Shown piece after piece: positions 44,376-56,257 of a DNA stretch of 64,000 bases. The notes under the pieces are model-generated. The model searched no databases. It worked only from the letters and a program-made list of their open reading frames with translations, and was not told the origin of the DNA. The position numbers were made by a program, and so were the translations under genes. Numbering within the stretch: the stretch's first letter is position 1; every line of letters starts with the position of its first letter. The stretch comes from Agapanthus africanus (Eukaryota > Streptophyta > Magnoliopsida > Asparagales > Amaryllidaceae), in NCBI GenBank assembly GCA_030015575.1, contig CM057337.1:375061582-375125581 (forward strand), given 5' to 3'.

Positions 44376-46966
44376 GACTAAAGACATATAAAGGGATTTG
44401 GAGAGGTGGCAAAGAATTATACGGTTACAGTCGTGAATCTGGATAATGGAAGAGGCATTACTATGAATACCAGGATACCCCAACGAAACATTTCAATGTT
44501 TCAGTTTCACTGTGTACTGTTAAAAGAAAACTGATTTCCCAATCAGACACTTGCTCCAGGGTATGTATTTATCAGGTTGGATTCTCACATCTGTATGGTT
44601 TTACAGATGATGAGTGGGAGTAAGTTATTGGGAATTAGGTGATCATCCTCATTATATTGGAATTCGTTGTAATTGGTGATATTTGAGGAAGACACCTGAG
44701 TTGTTTGCCGGACGGCAAATATTTGGTTTTGAATATCCGTTGTTATGCACCAATTTCAAATTGATATATCTGTACGTCTATTTTTATAGAGTGAGATATA
44801 CCTTTTTGAAATTATGTCTATGACATTTACCTATATCAGTAGATGGTTAGGTAAGGAGCATTGAACAGCGGTGTAATTCTTCTTAACCATAAGTACAGTT
44901 TTCAACCTACGACACACAGTGAATGAGTTATTAGACTCAGGGGACTTATACAGAGTATTGTATGTTGTCAAGTGTCCATAAGGACAGAGGGGTTGGTCCT
45001 CGTACTATATTCTGTTTACTTGTGACTTCTCTAGTTCTTAGACAGGTGTTTCGTAGAAACACAGGGTCTGAGTTTTGAGAAGTTATAGGTATGTGAATAA
45101 AGTAGAGAACTAGGTATTGCAAGTATCGGGATTCTTCAAGGTGATCGAAGATGTATATACTTATGAATGGTATTCAGTTGATAGTAATGATTAAGAGAAC
45201 TTGCTTCTCTTTCAGGTTACTCATAATTGAAAGTATTTCTAAGTTGAGTAACGCTGATCGGCCTCCTTCCATTTAGTTGACATGCACTGGAGACAGCTGC
45301 ATGATTTGAATCTAGTTCAATTAAATCAGTGCCTCTGTTTCTATATTGGATATAGAACAGTTCATATCTTAACAATGTTAAGGTACGGGGAGTCGTCCGG
45401 CTTATGCTTAAAACCAGACTCCGGATAACTCAAGGCACGTTTCTTTAATGGCTGTTTGTGGGTTGACCCGGGCTATGACGAGGGTTGACTTTCTACCATC
45501 TGGAAGATCAAAAGTGATATTGTTCTTGACTCGCCACAGTTTTAGTTAAAAATGGATTTTTTCAGAAAACAGTAGTGGGAGTATGGTAGAACTGGAAGTG
45601 ATTCCAGAACCACAAACGATTACTGAAGATTTGATAAGAACCTAAAGATTCAATCTGGTTTGACATTCCACTGGCCACTCCGTAGATACGGTGGGTAACC
45701 TCAGGCACTCGAGAGGTACTTCGGTATGCTCAAGGACGGTGGCAGAGAGGTTCTTGTTTACCCAGACTTGCCATTACTGTTGTTTCAGACTGTGAGACCC
45801 GGCAGGAGGATGAGTATAGCATCGTTCTAAACTTTCTTTAGAAATATACGTGTATATGACTCTGCCAGAGGGTTGTCGTAGTCAGTGGGAGCAGCGGAAG
45901 CATTGGTGGACATCAGGCTTATGTCTATTTATAGACTAGAGCAGATATAGCGGAGATAGATCATCTATTTCTGATGTGACAGTCATAGGTTTGACTTCAT
46001 CAGAATAGGGGATGGATCTGTTGAGAAGGTAGTAGGGTGTGATGTCCTGGTATTTGATGACATACACAGAGTAAGAAGTGATATTCCTATACTACGATCG
46101 GTTATACTTTGGTCGTCACACAGTAGTTTCTCCACATAGGAATTGGATATTATATCAGACATTCTGGTTACTAGATCTATGGTTTTAGATCTAGATTTGG
46201 GTGGTTTCCCAATCTGGGTACTTTGACCGCTTTCTATGAGTATTTAGAATGGACGACTCCTGGCACGGTAGTATACCTGCAGGAGATGGAGTCACCCTCT
46301 CTAAAGGTGTCTTACAGACTAAAGGGGAGAGAGATGTGCATGATTGGCAGATCACTTGCTTAGGCAATTGAGTCAATCGTGAGATGTCAAGTACCACACC
46401 AGATGTTTTTGCAGTAGGTGCAATAAGCTGATATTAATCCAATCCTGGAGAAACAGTCGGAAGCAGTTTTAGAACATAAGTGGATGTTCTAGGGATATGA
46501 TAGCAGCATTCTCCTTCGGGAGACAGTTATCATTCCAGGCTTCCAAGGTGACCTGGATGGCAGAGTGGCCGTTAGAGTTATAGTTTTCCCTCTGACGAGG
46601 GGCAGTATTTTGGACAGGTGGTCCAGGTTGGATACTGAGGGAGGTATGGCGCAGGATACTGATTAAGTTCAGTTGACGATACAGTCTAAGAAGTTTGGAT
46701 TTGGAGTTCATTTATGAGCTAGGTCCCATCAGACATCCAGACATTCTAAGACAGGTATTGCTCATTTCGGGAGATGGCTTTCTCCGCGAACTTGAGATAT
46801 AGAGAGACATAGAAAGAAACACCAGAGCGGATCCACCAACTGAGGCTATTCCTCGAACGCAATAGTTTCGCAAACGAGCTTTGTGAGACTGACTAGTAGA
46901 GGAGTTGGGTGTTCGGTATCACACGGGCTGTGAGTATGCGACATCGCAATAATTAGCCTTGAGTGC
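44376..46966 (+). pseudogene. pol: D' pol relic
   Basis: Plus-strand counterpart of the D relic. The stretch around 46191-46397 matches 13973-14200 of D, including the same loss of frame. No RT or RNase H box is intact. Sharing with D shows that the coding loss is a family trait. Confidence 0.75.
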
Positions 46967-46977
46967 AAGTGGGAGAT
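46967..46977 (+). other. D' polypurine tract
   Basis: AAGTGGGAGAT directly before the 3' LTR. Confidence 0.88.
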
Positions 46978-49078
46978 TGTTGGAGATAGTGCCCTCAGAG
47001 TCAATTATTGGATCACAGGCACGTGATTGCAATGATTGAGGGGAGGATCTATCCCAGTAGGACAGTCTTACTCGAGATGATAGTATACTATCTGGTTTAT
47101 CTTTTTCATCATGTACTGTTTTAGGTGACCTTACGAGTCACTATTACGCGTTGATAGAGCCCCTAGGATTCTTGCTTGACTACGAGCAGTATGAGGGCGA
47201 TCATATAAGTGAGAGCTGGAGTCTATAAGCACATCCTTAAAAGGTCCCTAGTCGTGGGAGTTTCGATACAGGGCATCGACTCTCCAGAGTAGACTAGTGT
47301 ATACAGTCGAGACCCCGACGAGGGGCGGTGGCCGGTCTCACAAGCCACTGGTGTCAGTTGGTTCACCTAAGATGTATATAGGTGCTCATTGGGTTATGAG
47401 TACACCGGACAGGACTCGCCGGGAACCTGCTAGTTGGGATTATACCAGACGTCAGATAGCAGTTCCCTGGTGACATGTGCACAGGTTAGTTCATCGACCT
47501 GAGATCGTCATTTGTCTCGTGTGAGTTCCCACTGTGCTTTGATTACTACCCTACCACGGCTCAAAGGAGTCGTGCAAACAGGTTTTAGTTGGGTACAGTC
47601 CCGAGCCACATGGAGGCAGTGAGCGGATCTGCAGGGGTTCGTCTCTCCCGGTATTGGGGGTGAGGTCGCGCTGTGTCTAGGAGAGCCAGAACATGAAAAG
47701 TCCTTGGCCAAGGCAGGAGATTTGCTGGTAGGTATTCCAGTAGTATCTCACGGTGTTCTGGGCTACACTCCGACACGACTTCTACCGCTTTTGGGGGTCT
47801 GACTTTACCAACCCCGTAGGCCCGCCATGCGATGCTCATAGACGAACGGACCGGACTGTACGGATATTGTCACTGACAGGCACAGTGGGGTGTCAGGATG
47901 AGTTCGCTCATCGACGTCCCTTTTGGTCAATACCTAGTAGCCCGTCACGTATTGGCTTATACCTCTGACGTGCTAGTGGTTAAATCCACAGTCATAGTAT
48001 TGACGAGTCTTTAGAGTCCACCACACTCAGTTACTCAGGTTTCGGGCGAAACGCTGTAGAGGCCGTATGGAGATATGGCAGGGTTCGATCAGATACGTGC
48101 GGTATTGCACGGATCATGATCGGACGGATTTTACTAGCCGGCTTTGGCTTAAGCCGGATCCTAGTATTAGATAGTGTAGTTTTGTCTCTTTGCATTTGTG
48201 TTCAGTGTGAATACAAATGCGGGCATGTATTTGCAGTAGCGGGGTTTTCCTGTAATTTATTACGGGATAAGTTTTCTGAAGTTGCCAGTTTGCATTCCGT
48301 TCCGGCCGGTTTTCCTTTGTTCCTTCACGGCCGGACTTTTTAGTTGGAGGGGGTTATTTGCAATTTGCAAATAACTCTTTTGTGGAGGGCTTTATTGCAT
48401 TTGTGCCTTTATCATGATGAGATTCCATTATGGTCATTTCCTTTGCTTTTTGGTGATGGGGTTTGATTTAACTTTGATTAGTGGTTGATGTGAGATAATT
48501 TGATAATTATCTTCACATATTGATTTATGCCTTTGATTTATCTCTCTCCTCATTCCATCAAGAAGGATGGCCGGCCACTTTTGAGGGGGAGAATGAGAGA
48601 GCTTCATTTTGGGTGAAACATTCTCTTCATCTCATTCCTTACAAAATTGTGGGCTCCAATTTTTCCAAGGCTCATTCTTTTCTTCACCTCCACATACCAT
48701 GGCAACTTATAACCCTAAAGAGACAACCCACCACACTATATCTATAGCAAATCTTGGACGCGTCGGCTAGCCAACTTCGCGCCCGAGTTGTCTCGGTCAA
48801 GAAGTAGGAGCCCGTAAAAGATTCCGGCTTTGTGGTGCCCTTTCCGACGAGGAGTTCTCGGATAGAGATTCCGCGGGAGATCGGAGTGGAGACGAAGACC
48901 GAAGGACACGGATCGCTTGGTATAGCTTCTCTACTCTTTTCTATTTTGCTAGTTGCTAGGTTAATGGTCCGATCCGGGTATTTAGTGCGCGGTGGTCCCG
49001 GTTCAATAGTTTTTGAAAGTTTTCGTTTCCGCGTTTCCGGCGTCGGATCGACGGCCGGGGCGCCGTCGCGGGCTTACA
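46978..49078 (+). repeat. D' 3' LTR
   Basis: TGTTGGAGATAG...GGGCTTACA, 2101 bp. Few differences from the truncated 5' LTR. It lacks the 78-bp-period duplication of the D LTR. Confidence 0.93.
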
Positions 49079-49083
49079 GGGGT

Positions 49084-50064
49084 TCTCCTACAGTCACTTG
49101 GTTGGGACTATGTGGTGAGGCTGTCTATTAAGTTTACCCGGCGAGTATCCGCGTACGCTACGTGATTGCGACGGACTTTTGATCACATCAAAATCCCGTG
49201 GCAACCGATCAAGTGAGACTAAAGTGCTATGTTTATAACATTCATATTAGTTATCTCATAACTACTTGTGAATTCCAAATATTGTATCACATTCCAGATA
49301 AACAGAAAATGTTAAACTTTCCGATCGAATAGTCAAACACCCAAGTTTTCCCGAAAAGCTCAACACATGAAATAAGTTTAAAAACATCCACTTCATGCCA
49401 CAGTACCAACGGTCCAGCCGTAGAAGGGTCAAGCCAACGCCTCACATGTGGCACGCCGTACTGCCCCAAACCCTAAAGTTCAAAGGGCAGTTCAAGACGG
49501 TCACATAATCGAGTTAAGGTTTGTTGTCTTCTAGAAGGTCCATCGCGTTACTTGCACTACTTCGAACGTTCTTAAACTACGGAAAGATCCAACAATTGGA
49601 AATTTCCCGATAGGGTAAAAAGTGGGTATTTATATCCGGTCGAACCTTTTAACATATTCAAAAATTATCCGGAAAAACACATAGACACAGTTAAAGTTTC
49701 CGATCGAAACATCGAATCCCCAAAACACCCCAGAAAACTCAACTGTTGAGTGAAAAATAAAATTTCCCAAAAGGATCAGCAAACACCAACTGAGGTTACT
49801 GAGCAAAAATTATTCCATGATCTTTACATACGGCCGCGGAACCGCCGCCATTACCAGGGTAAGGCCGCGGTTCCGCGGCGGTTTAGTCGAATTACAGTCT
49901 CGTTTTGCACAGTAACCCTTGTATTTTCCTGCTGATATTTTTGAGAATTTTTAATTTGGAGAAAACCACATTTTCAGAAAATGTACAGAGAAGGGTTATG
50001 CATTAGGGTTTTGGGTTCGATCGGGTTTCTAACTTCGTCTACGCATCGCCTAAGGCTCTAGCTT
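49084..50064 (-). other. Element A leader, PBS-proximal part
   Basis: Inverted relative of 39782-40770. It contains the GC-rich hairpin (49832-49880). No gene. Confidence 0.86.
49832..49880 (-). other. GC-rich hairpin downstream of the A PBS
   Basis: GGCCGCGGAACCGCC...GGCCGCGGTTCCGCGG arms with ATTACC/GGTAA continuing the stem. About 190 nt after the PBS. Confidence 0.78.
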
Positions 50065-50078
50065 GGCTCTGATACCAC
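50065..50078 (-). other. Element A primer-binding site
   Basis: GTGGTATCAGAGCC on the element strand next to the 5' LTR. Confidence 0.92.
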
Positions 50079-52277
50079 TGTAGGGTTCCTAGGCACACTA
50101 ATGAGGTTTCTCAAGGCATCAACCATGCCAAATTAAAATTTTCCGGTGCCGAGAAACTCTAAACTAGATCGTTAACTAGAGTTTAGGCGAAACGAAATGC
50201 GAATAAACAACTTTACTCTAAAGTGAAAGAGACTACAACCTTTATAGATCCGGTCCTCCACTTCCTTAGCTCCATGATGATGTCCCTCCACTGCGATCAT
50301 CGGATCCTGGACTCTAGCGATGGTTTCGTCGAAGAAATGATCGTGCTAGGTCGTCGACATCGATGCCGAAGATGATCTACGTCGAGGCAACTCAAGATCA
50401 AGCTCCAACTTCCCCAAGTCATGAAACTTTTGAAGAAAACACCCTATACTTCATGGCAAGTGGTAGAGGATGAAGAAATAGGAAGTGGGTTCACTTTGGA
50501 TTTGGATTTCTCACTTGGATTGATCACTTGTTAATTTTCAAGCAAGCTTTTTCTTCTTTTCTTCATGAAGAAGAAGAAGAAGATGAAAAGAAAATGAATT
50601 AAGGAATAATAATAAATCAAGTGATCTTATCATATAGAAACCATGGGTTAGTTTAACACATGTAGAGAATAAACTAGTGTTTAGGTAATGGTTAGGTTAA
50701 GATAAGAAACAAAATGGTCAAAGCTTATCAAAGCTTCAAGAACAAAACAAAGTTAGCCACCATTTTGATTCTTGCCAAAAATAAATAAATGAAATAAATA
50801 AAGATAACAAAACCCTAACCATTAACCCAAACATGGTTTGAATCAAACATACACCCAAGTTTGCATGTATCATCAAACATGATACAAGCTTGTGCACAAA
50901 AATATATCACATATACAATGTGCACAATCAAGTGAGAAAAACATCTTAAGTGAAACAATATTAGTTAATGTAAAGTGATATATCAAATATATAATTATAC
51001 ATTAAATCTTTAAATCAACACTTGACTTGATGATCCGGTCATATTGCATATAACTGACTAATATCTATAGTAACAACTTATCGAATCAACACTTGATCCG
51101 ATAACCCGGCTATATCGCATATAACCGATCAATGTCACCAATCGTAAGAATCGTATACAGTATCACATACTGGTATTATTCTCGGTCCTGCAAATATCTT
51201 ATATGCGCTCCTATTTCGTTTTGCTTGAGCCAGGAAACCTCTGTGTAGGACTCTAAAGACTCGTCAATACGCCGGCAGCAGGTGATGATCATATCAAACA
51301 CCCATAAGCCGCAAGCGGTCTGCTAAACGTAACGGCCACCCGGGTATTGAGCGATCAGAAGATCGATGAGCAAGCCCGCTCACACTCCTGTGAATCCAAC
51401 CAGTAACACTTACCGTACAGTCCGGTCTGTTCGTTTGATATGTCGCATATCTCGCCTAGGGGTGGTAAACGTCAGACCCCAGTAGCTCGATAAGTCGTGT
51501 CGATATGAGGTCTATAACAGTTTGAGAAACTACTGGTAACACTTACCAGTAAATCTCAGCAACCCTGGCTAGGGATTTCCGGTTATAGCCAATCGAACAC
51601 AGCGCAACATCAACTCCCTATACCGGGAGAGACGAATCCCCTCCTATCGCTCATTGCCTCCATGTGACTCGGGACTGTACCCAAAAACCACCGTTTTGCA
51701 CGCCCTCTTGGACATGGTAAGGTGGAAATCAAAGCACAGTGGAAATCACACAAGACTCTATGACGATCTCGGGTCTACAGACTAACCTGTACCAGTGTCA
51801 CCAGAGAACTGCCATCTGACGTAAGGTATAATACCATCTGGGAGTTCTCGGCAAGTCCGTCCAGTGTACCCAGTCTCCACTGAGCACCCGTATATCATCT
51901 CTGATGTCAAACACCAATGGATATGGGATCATCCATCGCCCATCTGTATGGGTCGAGAAGGTACACGCTAGTCTACACTGGTATATCGATGCCCCGCCTC
52001 GATACACCCACAACTAGGGACCTTGAAGGATGTACTTATGGACTACCATGTCCCCACTAGTATGATCCGCATCATAGTCCAGGTAGTCAAGTACACATCC
52101 TAAAGGCTTTACCAACATGTAACAGAGAGACAATCAGTGTACACGTTAAGGTAAAGAGCAACCAGATAGCATACTATCATGTAGAGCAAGAAAGTCCTCC
52201 TTATATATGTCCAAGCATCCACTACAATATACATCCTATGTATAGTAATGGCCTCTAGGGCATACATATAACTAACA
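50079..52277 (-). repeat. Element A 5' LTR
   Basis: 2199 bp, partner of 1634-3841. The central palindrome is mutated here (CCCTGGCTAGGG at 51563-51574). Flanked by AAAAG at 52278-52282. Confidence 0.93.
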
Positions 52278-54590
52278 AAAAGATGCCTAAATAGTGGCAT
52301 AACAGGAAATGAAAAGTACAGAAAGGAAGAGTGTACAATGAAACTAAAGTGCAGGGTCTTCGGCAAACTGCTCCAAGTCTTCTTGAGATGGCTCGATCTC
52401 TGGCGGGTCCAAATCACCTGACGACATTCAAAGAAGAAAGAAATAGAATGTCGTCAGCGAACAGGTTGCTCGGTAAGTCCCAAAGGTAAGAGGAAACTAG
52501 AATAGACAGAATAAGAAGATATCTTTTAAAGTTGTATATACTATTGTTGTAATGTTGTGTTAACGTTGTTGTTTGTAGCTTGGTACAGAAGGATGCCAGT
52601 GTATACGAGGGGGTCTCTATATGCTAGAGACCAGGGCAAACGGAATGTACAAGGAACTATTAAGCCACGGTACAACAGCAACGGAATATAGGTTAGGTGT
52701 CTTAATCTGACTACCTCGTGTCACCTTTAACACCTTCTGTACCAATCTACCCCTTAAACCCCGCGATGTCATGTTTGTATTGTTGTCTTGTTAATTGTAT
52801 TGATTGTAAGATTGATTGACTGACTGACCAAAACCATGATATCAGGAAACGGTTGTAACCGTAGATTCTTGTAAATGGAATAACTGAGAATCATATAAAA
52901 GGAATATATCCATGGTTCAGTTTAGTCAAGTTGTATAAATTGATAATTGGATTCATGCATTCATGTGTTCATATTGAATTGGAATCTTGTAGATTATAGA
53001 TTGACTTGAATCATATTCAAGTTAGATTAATCAGACTCAAGCCCGAGTCAGACAATCAGAAATGTGATTCGAAGTCTTATAATTGCTAGGGTCCTTAGGG
53101 TAATTTATAAAACTTGAGGGTTTTTTATATAAAAACACTTTTATATACTTTTCAAAATACACCTCAAGTATTTATTACTCGTCTTGGAGTTGTAATGAGG
53201 GTGGATTTTATATTGTGACATTTCTAGTGAAAATATCCTAGTTTTTATAAATAAAGGTATTTATCTATAATATTGATTTATTTGAAGTTCATGGTATTAT
53301 AATGTAAAATTTATTCTTATGATTTTTAGAAAAAGGTGGATTATTTATATTATAATAAAATAGATATTTAAATGATAAATATACATATAATTATACAAAA
53401 ATAATTTTAATAAATATTTTATATTCCAAAAATCTCATTTTCTTAAGATGTCGTATTTTAAACCTTTCGAGACCGAATGCTCCTTGCGGAGGTCTGAATC
53501 TCGCACTACTAAGCCCGAGGATGTGTGATATTCCGCACCATCCCGAACGGGTTCCCCAAAAATGGGTTGTAGCGGCGCTTTGCAAAGATTGTAAAATACT
53601 AATCCTTTAGAAAACGGTTTTATAATGTAAAAGGTATTTATTTGCAAATATGTAAATTTTCCGTATTTTAGATTCTAGGGTTTCCTAAGTCAACTAGCCT
53701 ATTTCTAAATGGTCTAAACGACAAGTTGTTAGAAGCCTCAAATCGCCTCTTCACCGCCAATTGTGGCCAGGTAAGTACAAGTGAGGAAAGGAGGGATCCG
53801 CTCACGAATTACCGTGAGTCGGGCCTTTTAAAGTTACCTTTCTCACTTGCCTAGCCTAGACACCACAAAGTCGGATTTAGATAAACGATCGATGTCCACA
53901 ACTTATCGTATTTTCCTAATAAGAGATATTTATTTAAAAGTGTATCAAAACTAAAACTTTTAGGAATGGTTTTATTAAGAATATGGTATTTAAATGAAAG
54001 TTTTGTTTTATTGTATTCTAAGTTTTTTGATGATATCGTTTTAAGTTGTATATGCGTGTGTGTGGAGGTAGGTCATTAGCTCATGCTCTACTTTAAATGT
54101 ATAGTAAGGTTAGGGGGTTAAATGTGAAATAGAAATATTGTGGTATTTAAGTGAAAAATATGATAAATTGGAAAAGTTATCATTTCATGTGATGAAACTT
54201 GTTCAAATTATTTGTTAAATGTTTAATAGTCAACATAAAGATATTTAAGCATGAATGTATTGGTGAGAAGTGAAATTTTATAGAAAACCGAATCGGAAAT
54301 CGAATTAGTTCCGATTCCGTCGGGTTTTGTAATTTCGTATTTTAGAGAATAAGAAAGAGGGATAGAATGGGACTTACGGGTTTCTATTAAGCAAAGGAGT
54401 GAGGAGGGAACTAAAGGGGTTGTCGAGGCATTGCTTCCTCGCCGGTTGTTCCTAAAAACGTCGTCGGAATTTTCGCCGGAATTTCGTTGGAGCTTCGCCT
54501 CGAACTTGTTTTCAAAGTACACAACTCTTGAGAAGGTTTTGAGAGAGTGAGCTTAGGGTTTTGGGATGAGAAGGTAGAGGGTAGGGGGTG

Positions 54591-54598
54591 TATTTATA
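54591..54598 (-). promoter_or_regulatory. TATA-like box of the gypsy LTR
   Basis: TATAAATA followed by a CA-rich stretch on the minus strand, a plausible Pol II promoter for gypsy G. No start site can be fixed from sequence. Confidence 0.5.
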
Positions 54599-55000
54599 GG
54601 GTAGGCTGGAGGTAGGGTAGGTGAAGGGTTTTTGGATAAAAAAAAATTGAAAAAGGTGTGAAAAATCATTAAAAATGGATTTAATGGGGTATAATTTATT
54701 CTCTGGAACCGATCTATTTATTTGGAGTGTGCAGGGGGTTAGGGAATGCCAAGAGACACATTTCCCCAGTTGATGACTCGCCGGAATCGGCAACTCCGGC
54801 CGGCGGCGGCGGGCCGAGTCGGCTGGTCCGCCGGCGGAGTTGGCCGATCCGGGCTGAGTTCGATGGTCAGGAGATGGGGAGTCATCAGATGGGGGCTCTG
54901 GTATATTTACTTTTTCAGGTACAGTTCAACTTTTGGGAGTTATGGTGTGTGGACTGTTGGGCTTCCTAAGAATTTAAAACAAAAACAATATAAAAATAAT

Positions 55001-55072
55001 GTGGGGCAGGGGATTTGAACTCTGGTGGCTTGGTTCAGCAGTGCAAGGTGTTACCAATGAGCTACAAGCTCC
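55001..55072 (-). pseudogene. tRNA-related sequence in the gypsy LTR U3
   Basis: The minus strand shows an A-box-like TAGCTCATTGGTAA and a B-box-like GAGTTCAAATCCCC about 35 nt apart, as in a tRNA or tRNA-derived SINE head. The acceptor ends do not pair and no clean cloverleaf forms, so it is not a working tRNA. Confidence 0.45.
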
Positions 55073-55188
55073 ATCTTGTAATTATTCTGGGAAAATAAAT
55101 ATTTAAAGTGGTAACAACAACATTAAATACCCCAAGTATACTTCAAATTTAAATCAATTTTATGTATACAAAAATTGGAGTTGTTACA

Positions 55189-56257
55189 TTATATATATGA
55201 TATATAATAAGCGTTACTTATGTTTTACATCCGTGCAAGTACCGTCCCAGTATGGCGTTAGTTAAGTAACCTAACGGTGCACAACGGGACACCGTGGCGA
55301 ATGCGAATGGCATAAGTGTACGTTCTATTTTCGTTTCTTTTCTGTGATGGATTAAGGACTTAAATGATGGGACAGCATTAATATGATTAATGTAAGGAAA
55401 AATAAACCTAAAAGATGTTGTACAATCAAATTTGAAAACCACTCATATTTTTTATGAAAAAGCTACATTTCAAAATTGCGGAGAATAAGCCACTCCTTTT
55501 TGAAAAACTGTTTGATTCTACAATGATATCATGTTCAAAGCGTTAAAGGTTTTCTTAAAAACCATCCACAACCCTCCGTCAATTTAGGAAGTAGAGTACT
55601 TAGTATCCGTGCTACGTTTGTTGACTATAGTTAAGGCGTAGTGTACGGTAGCTAAGTGATGTCTTCCTACACAGCATATGATGTGATTAATTAGGAAAAT
55701 TATGTGACTTTGTTGACCATAGTTAAGGGTCATATAACTGGGTCTAATTAATCAAGAAATGACAGGTTGAGCTTGACTAGTACTTGTGATTTGTTGACCA
55801 TAGTTAAGGTCATAAGTACTAGGGGTAAAAACCATATCGAGAGTTTCAAGGGTTGAAATTTGCAATGAGATTGCATACCTTCCATATGATGGTTGGATCC
55901 CGATCCCACTGTGAGCAAGAGTTTCTTCCAGGAGAGTTTTACACTTTACAATTAACTAATCCATTAGGTGTCTAAAAATGTGTTAACGGGGCTACACCCC
56001 TGGGAAAATGAGGTTTACTTTAATTAGGTTCGTGCGAAAGCACGGGGAACCTCCCTCAAGTACCGACACTGGCCTGGCTAAACGGTTAGTGAAGTTGTAG
56101 AATGTAATTAATCCTGGCTAGTTTTCCTTTTAAGGTTTGAAGGGAAATTTGATAAAAGTTGTGGGAGACATCGATTAGATAAGATAAATAACCAATCTGA
56201 TCTTTGCAAGAGCTTTCGCTGAGTGTATTCTTTTCTCTCTCGTAATGGCAGATACCA
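55189..56257 (+). other. Element F leader, 3' half
   Basis: Plus-strand counterpart of about 25920-24680 in C. The 5' half and the F 5' LTR must lie left of the window, beyond gypsy G. It contains the three-hairpin module. No gene. Confidence 0.85.
55605..55820 (+). other. Three-hairpin leader module of F
   Basis: Cores TTGAC(T/C)ATAGTTAA at 55621-55634, 55713-55726 and 55794-55807. Outer stems: CTACG/CGTAG for the first, TATGTGAC/GTCATATA for the second (with wobble), and AGTACTTGTGA/TCATAAGTACT for the third (11 pairs with one G-U). Confidence 0.82.

Larger units (their letters stand above)
41824..49078 (+). mobile_element. D-family element D' (non-autonomous, 5' deletion)
   Basis: LTRs at 41824-43567 (3'-truncated) and 46978-49078, PPT at 46967-46977, TSD GGGGT. 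The interior is the same gag-position duplication and pol relic as in D. A deletion removed about 357 bp of the 5' LTR, the PBS and the leader, so the copy cannot move again. The TSD shows that it arrived complete. Confidence 0.92.
1634..52277 (-). mobile_element. Copia element A, with nested B, E and D' insertions
   Basis: LTRs at 1634-3841 (3') and 50079-52277 (5') are close relatives (about 95% identical over the first 240 bases by eye) and are flanked by AAAAG. Order on the element strand: 5' LTR, PBS (50065-50078), leader (50064-49079, then 41823-41215), break, integrase relic (37596-36349), RT/RNase H relic (5143-3842), 3' LTR. Gag and the second half of the leader are missing. Insertions: D' at 41824-49078, E ending at 37597, B at 5144-36343. 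The remaining pol is badly decayed, so A is coding-dead. The LTRs are better preserved than the pol, which suggests that A, like D, may have been a passenger when it inserted. Confidence 0.92.
52283..55188 (-). repeat. Gypsy G 5' LTR, main piece (U3-R-U5)
   Basis: On the element strand it begins TGTAACAACTCC at 55188, a usual start for plant gypsy LTRs, and runs left until element A interrupts it. A TATA-like TATAAATA (54591-54598) sits about 590 bp in. A tRNA-like sequence is at 55001-55072. To the right of 55188 the F leader begins (compare 25910-25950 in C), which fixes the boundary. Small open frames (53391-53647, 54223-54522, 54727-55018) have no recognisable domain. Confidence 0.7.

Noticed and set aside
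53215-53220. GTGACA as the other end of the gypsy LTR (it mirrors TGTCAC at 1433)
   Set aside because: It would leave the TATA box and 2 kb to the right unexplained. TGTAACAACTCC at 55188 coincides exactly with the start of recognisable F leader, so 55188 is the better boundary.
54727-55018. Host gene between gypsy and F
   Set aside because: Short frames only, within the gypsy LTR limits set by the F leader homology; no intron-exon structure or domain.
55001-55072. Functional tRNA gene
   Set aside because: Acceptor arms do not pair and the anticodon arm is not convincing.
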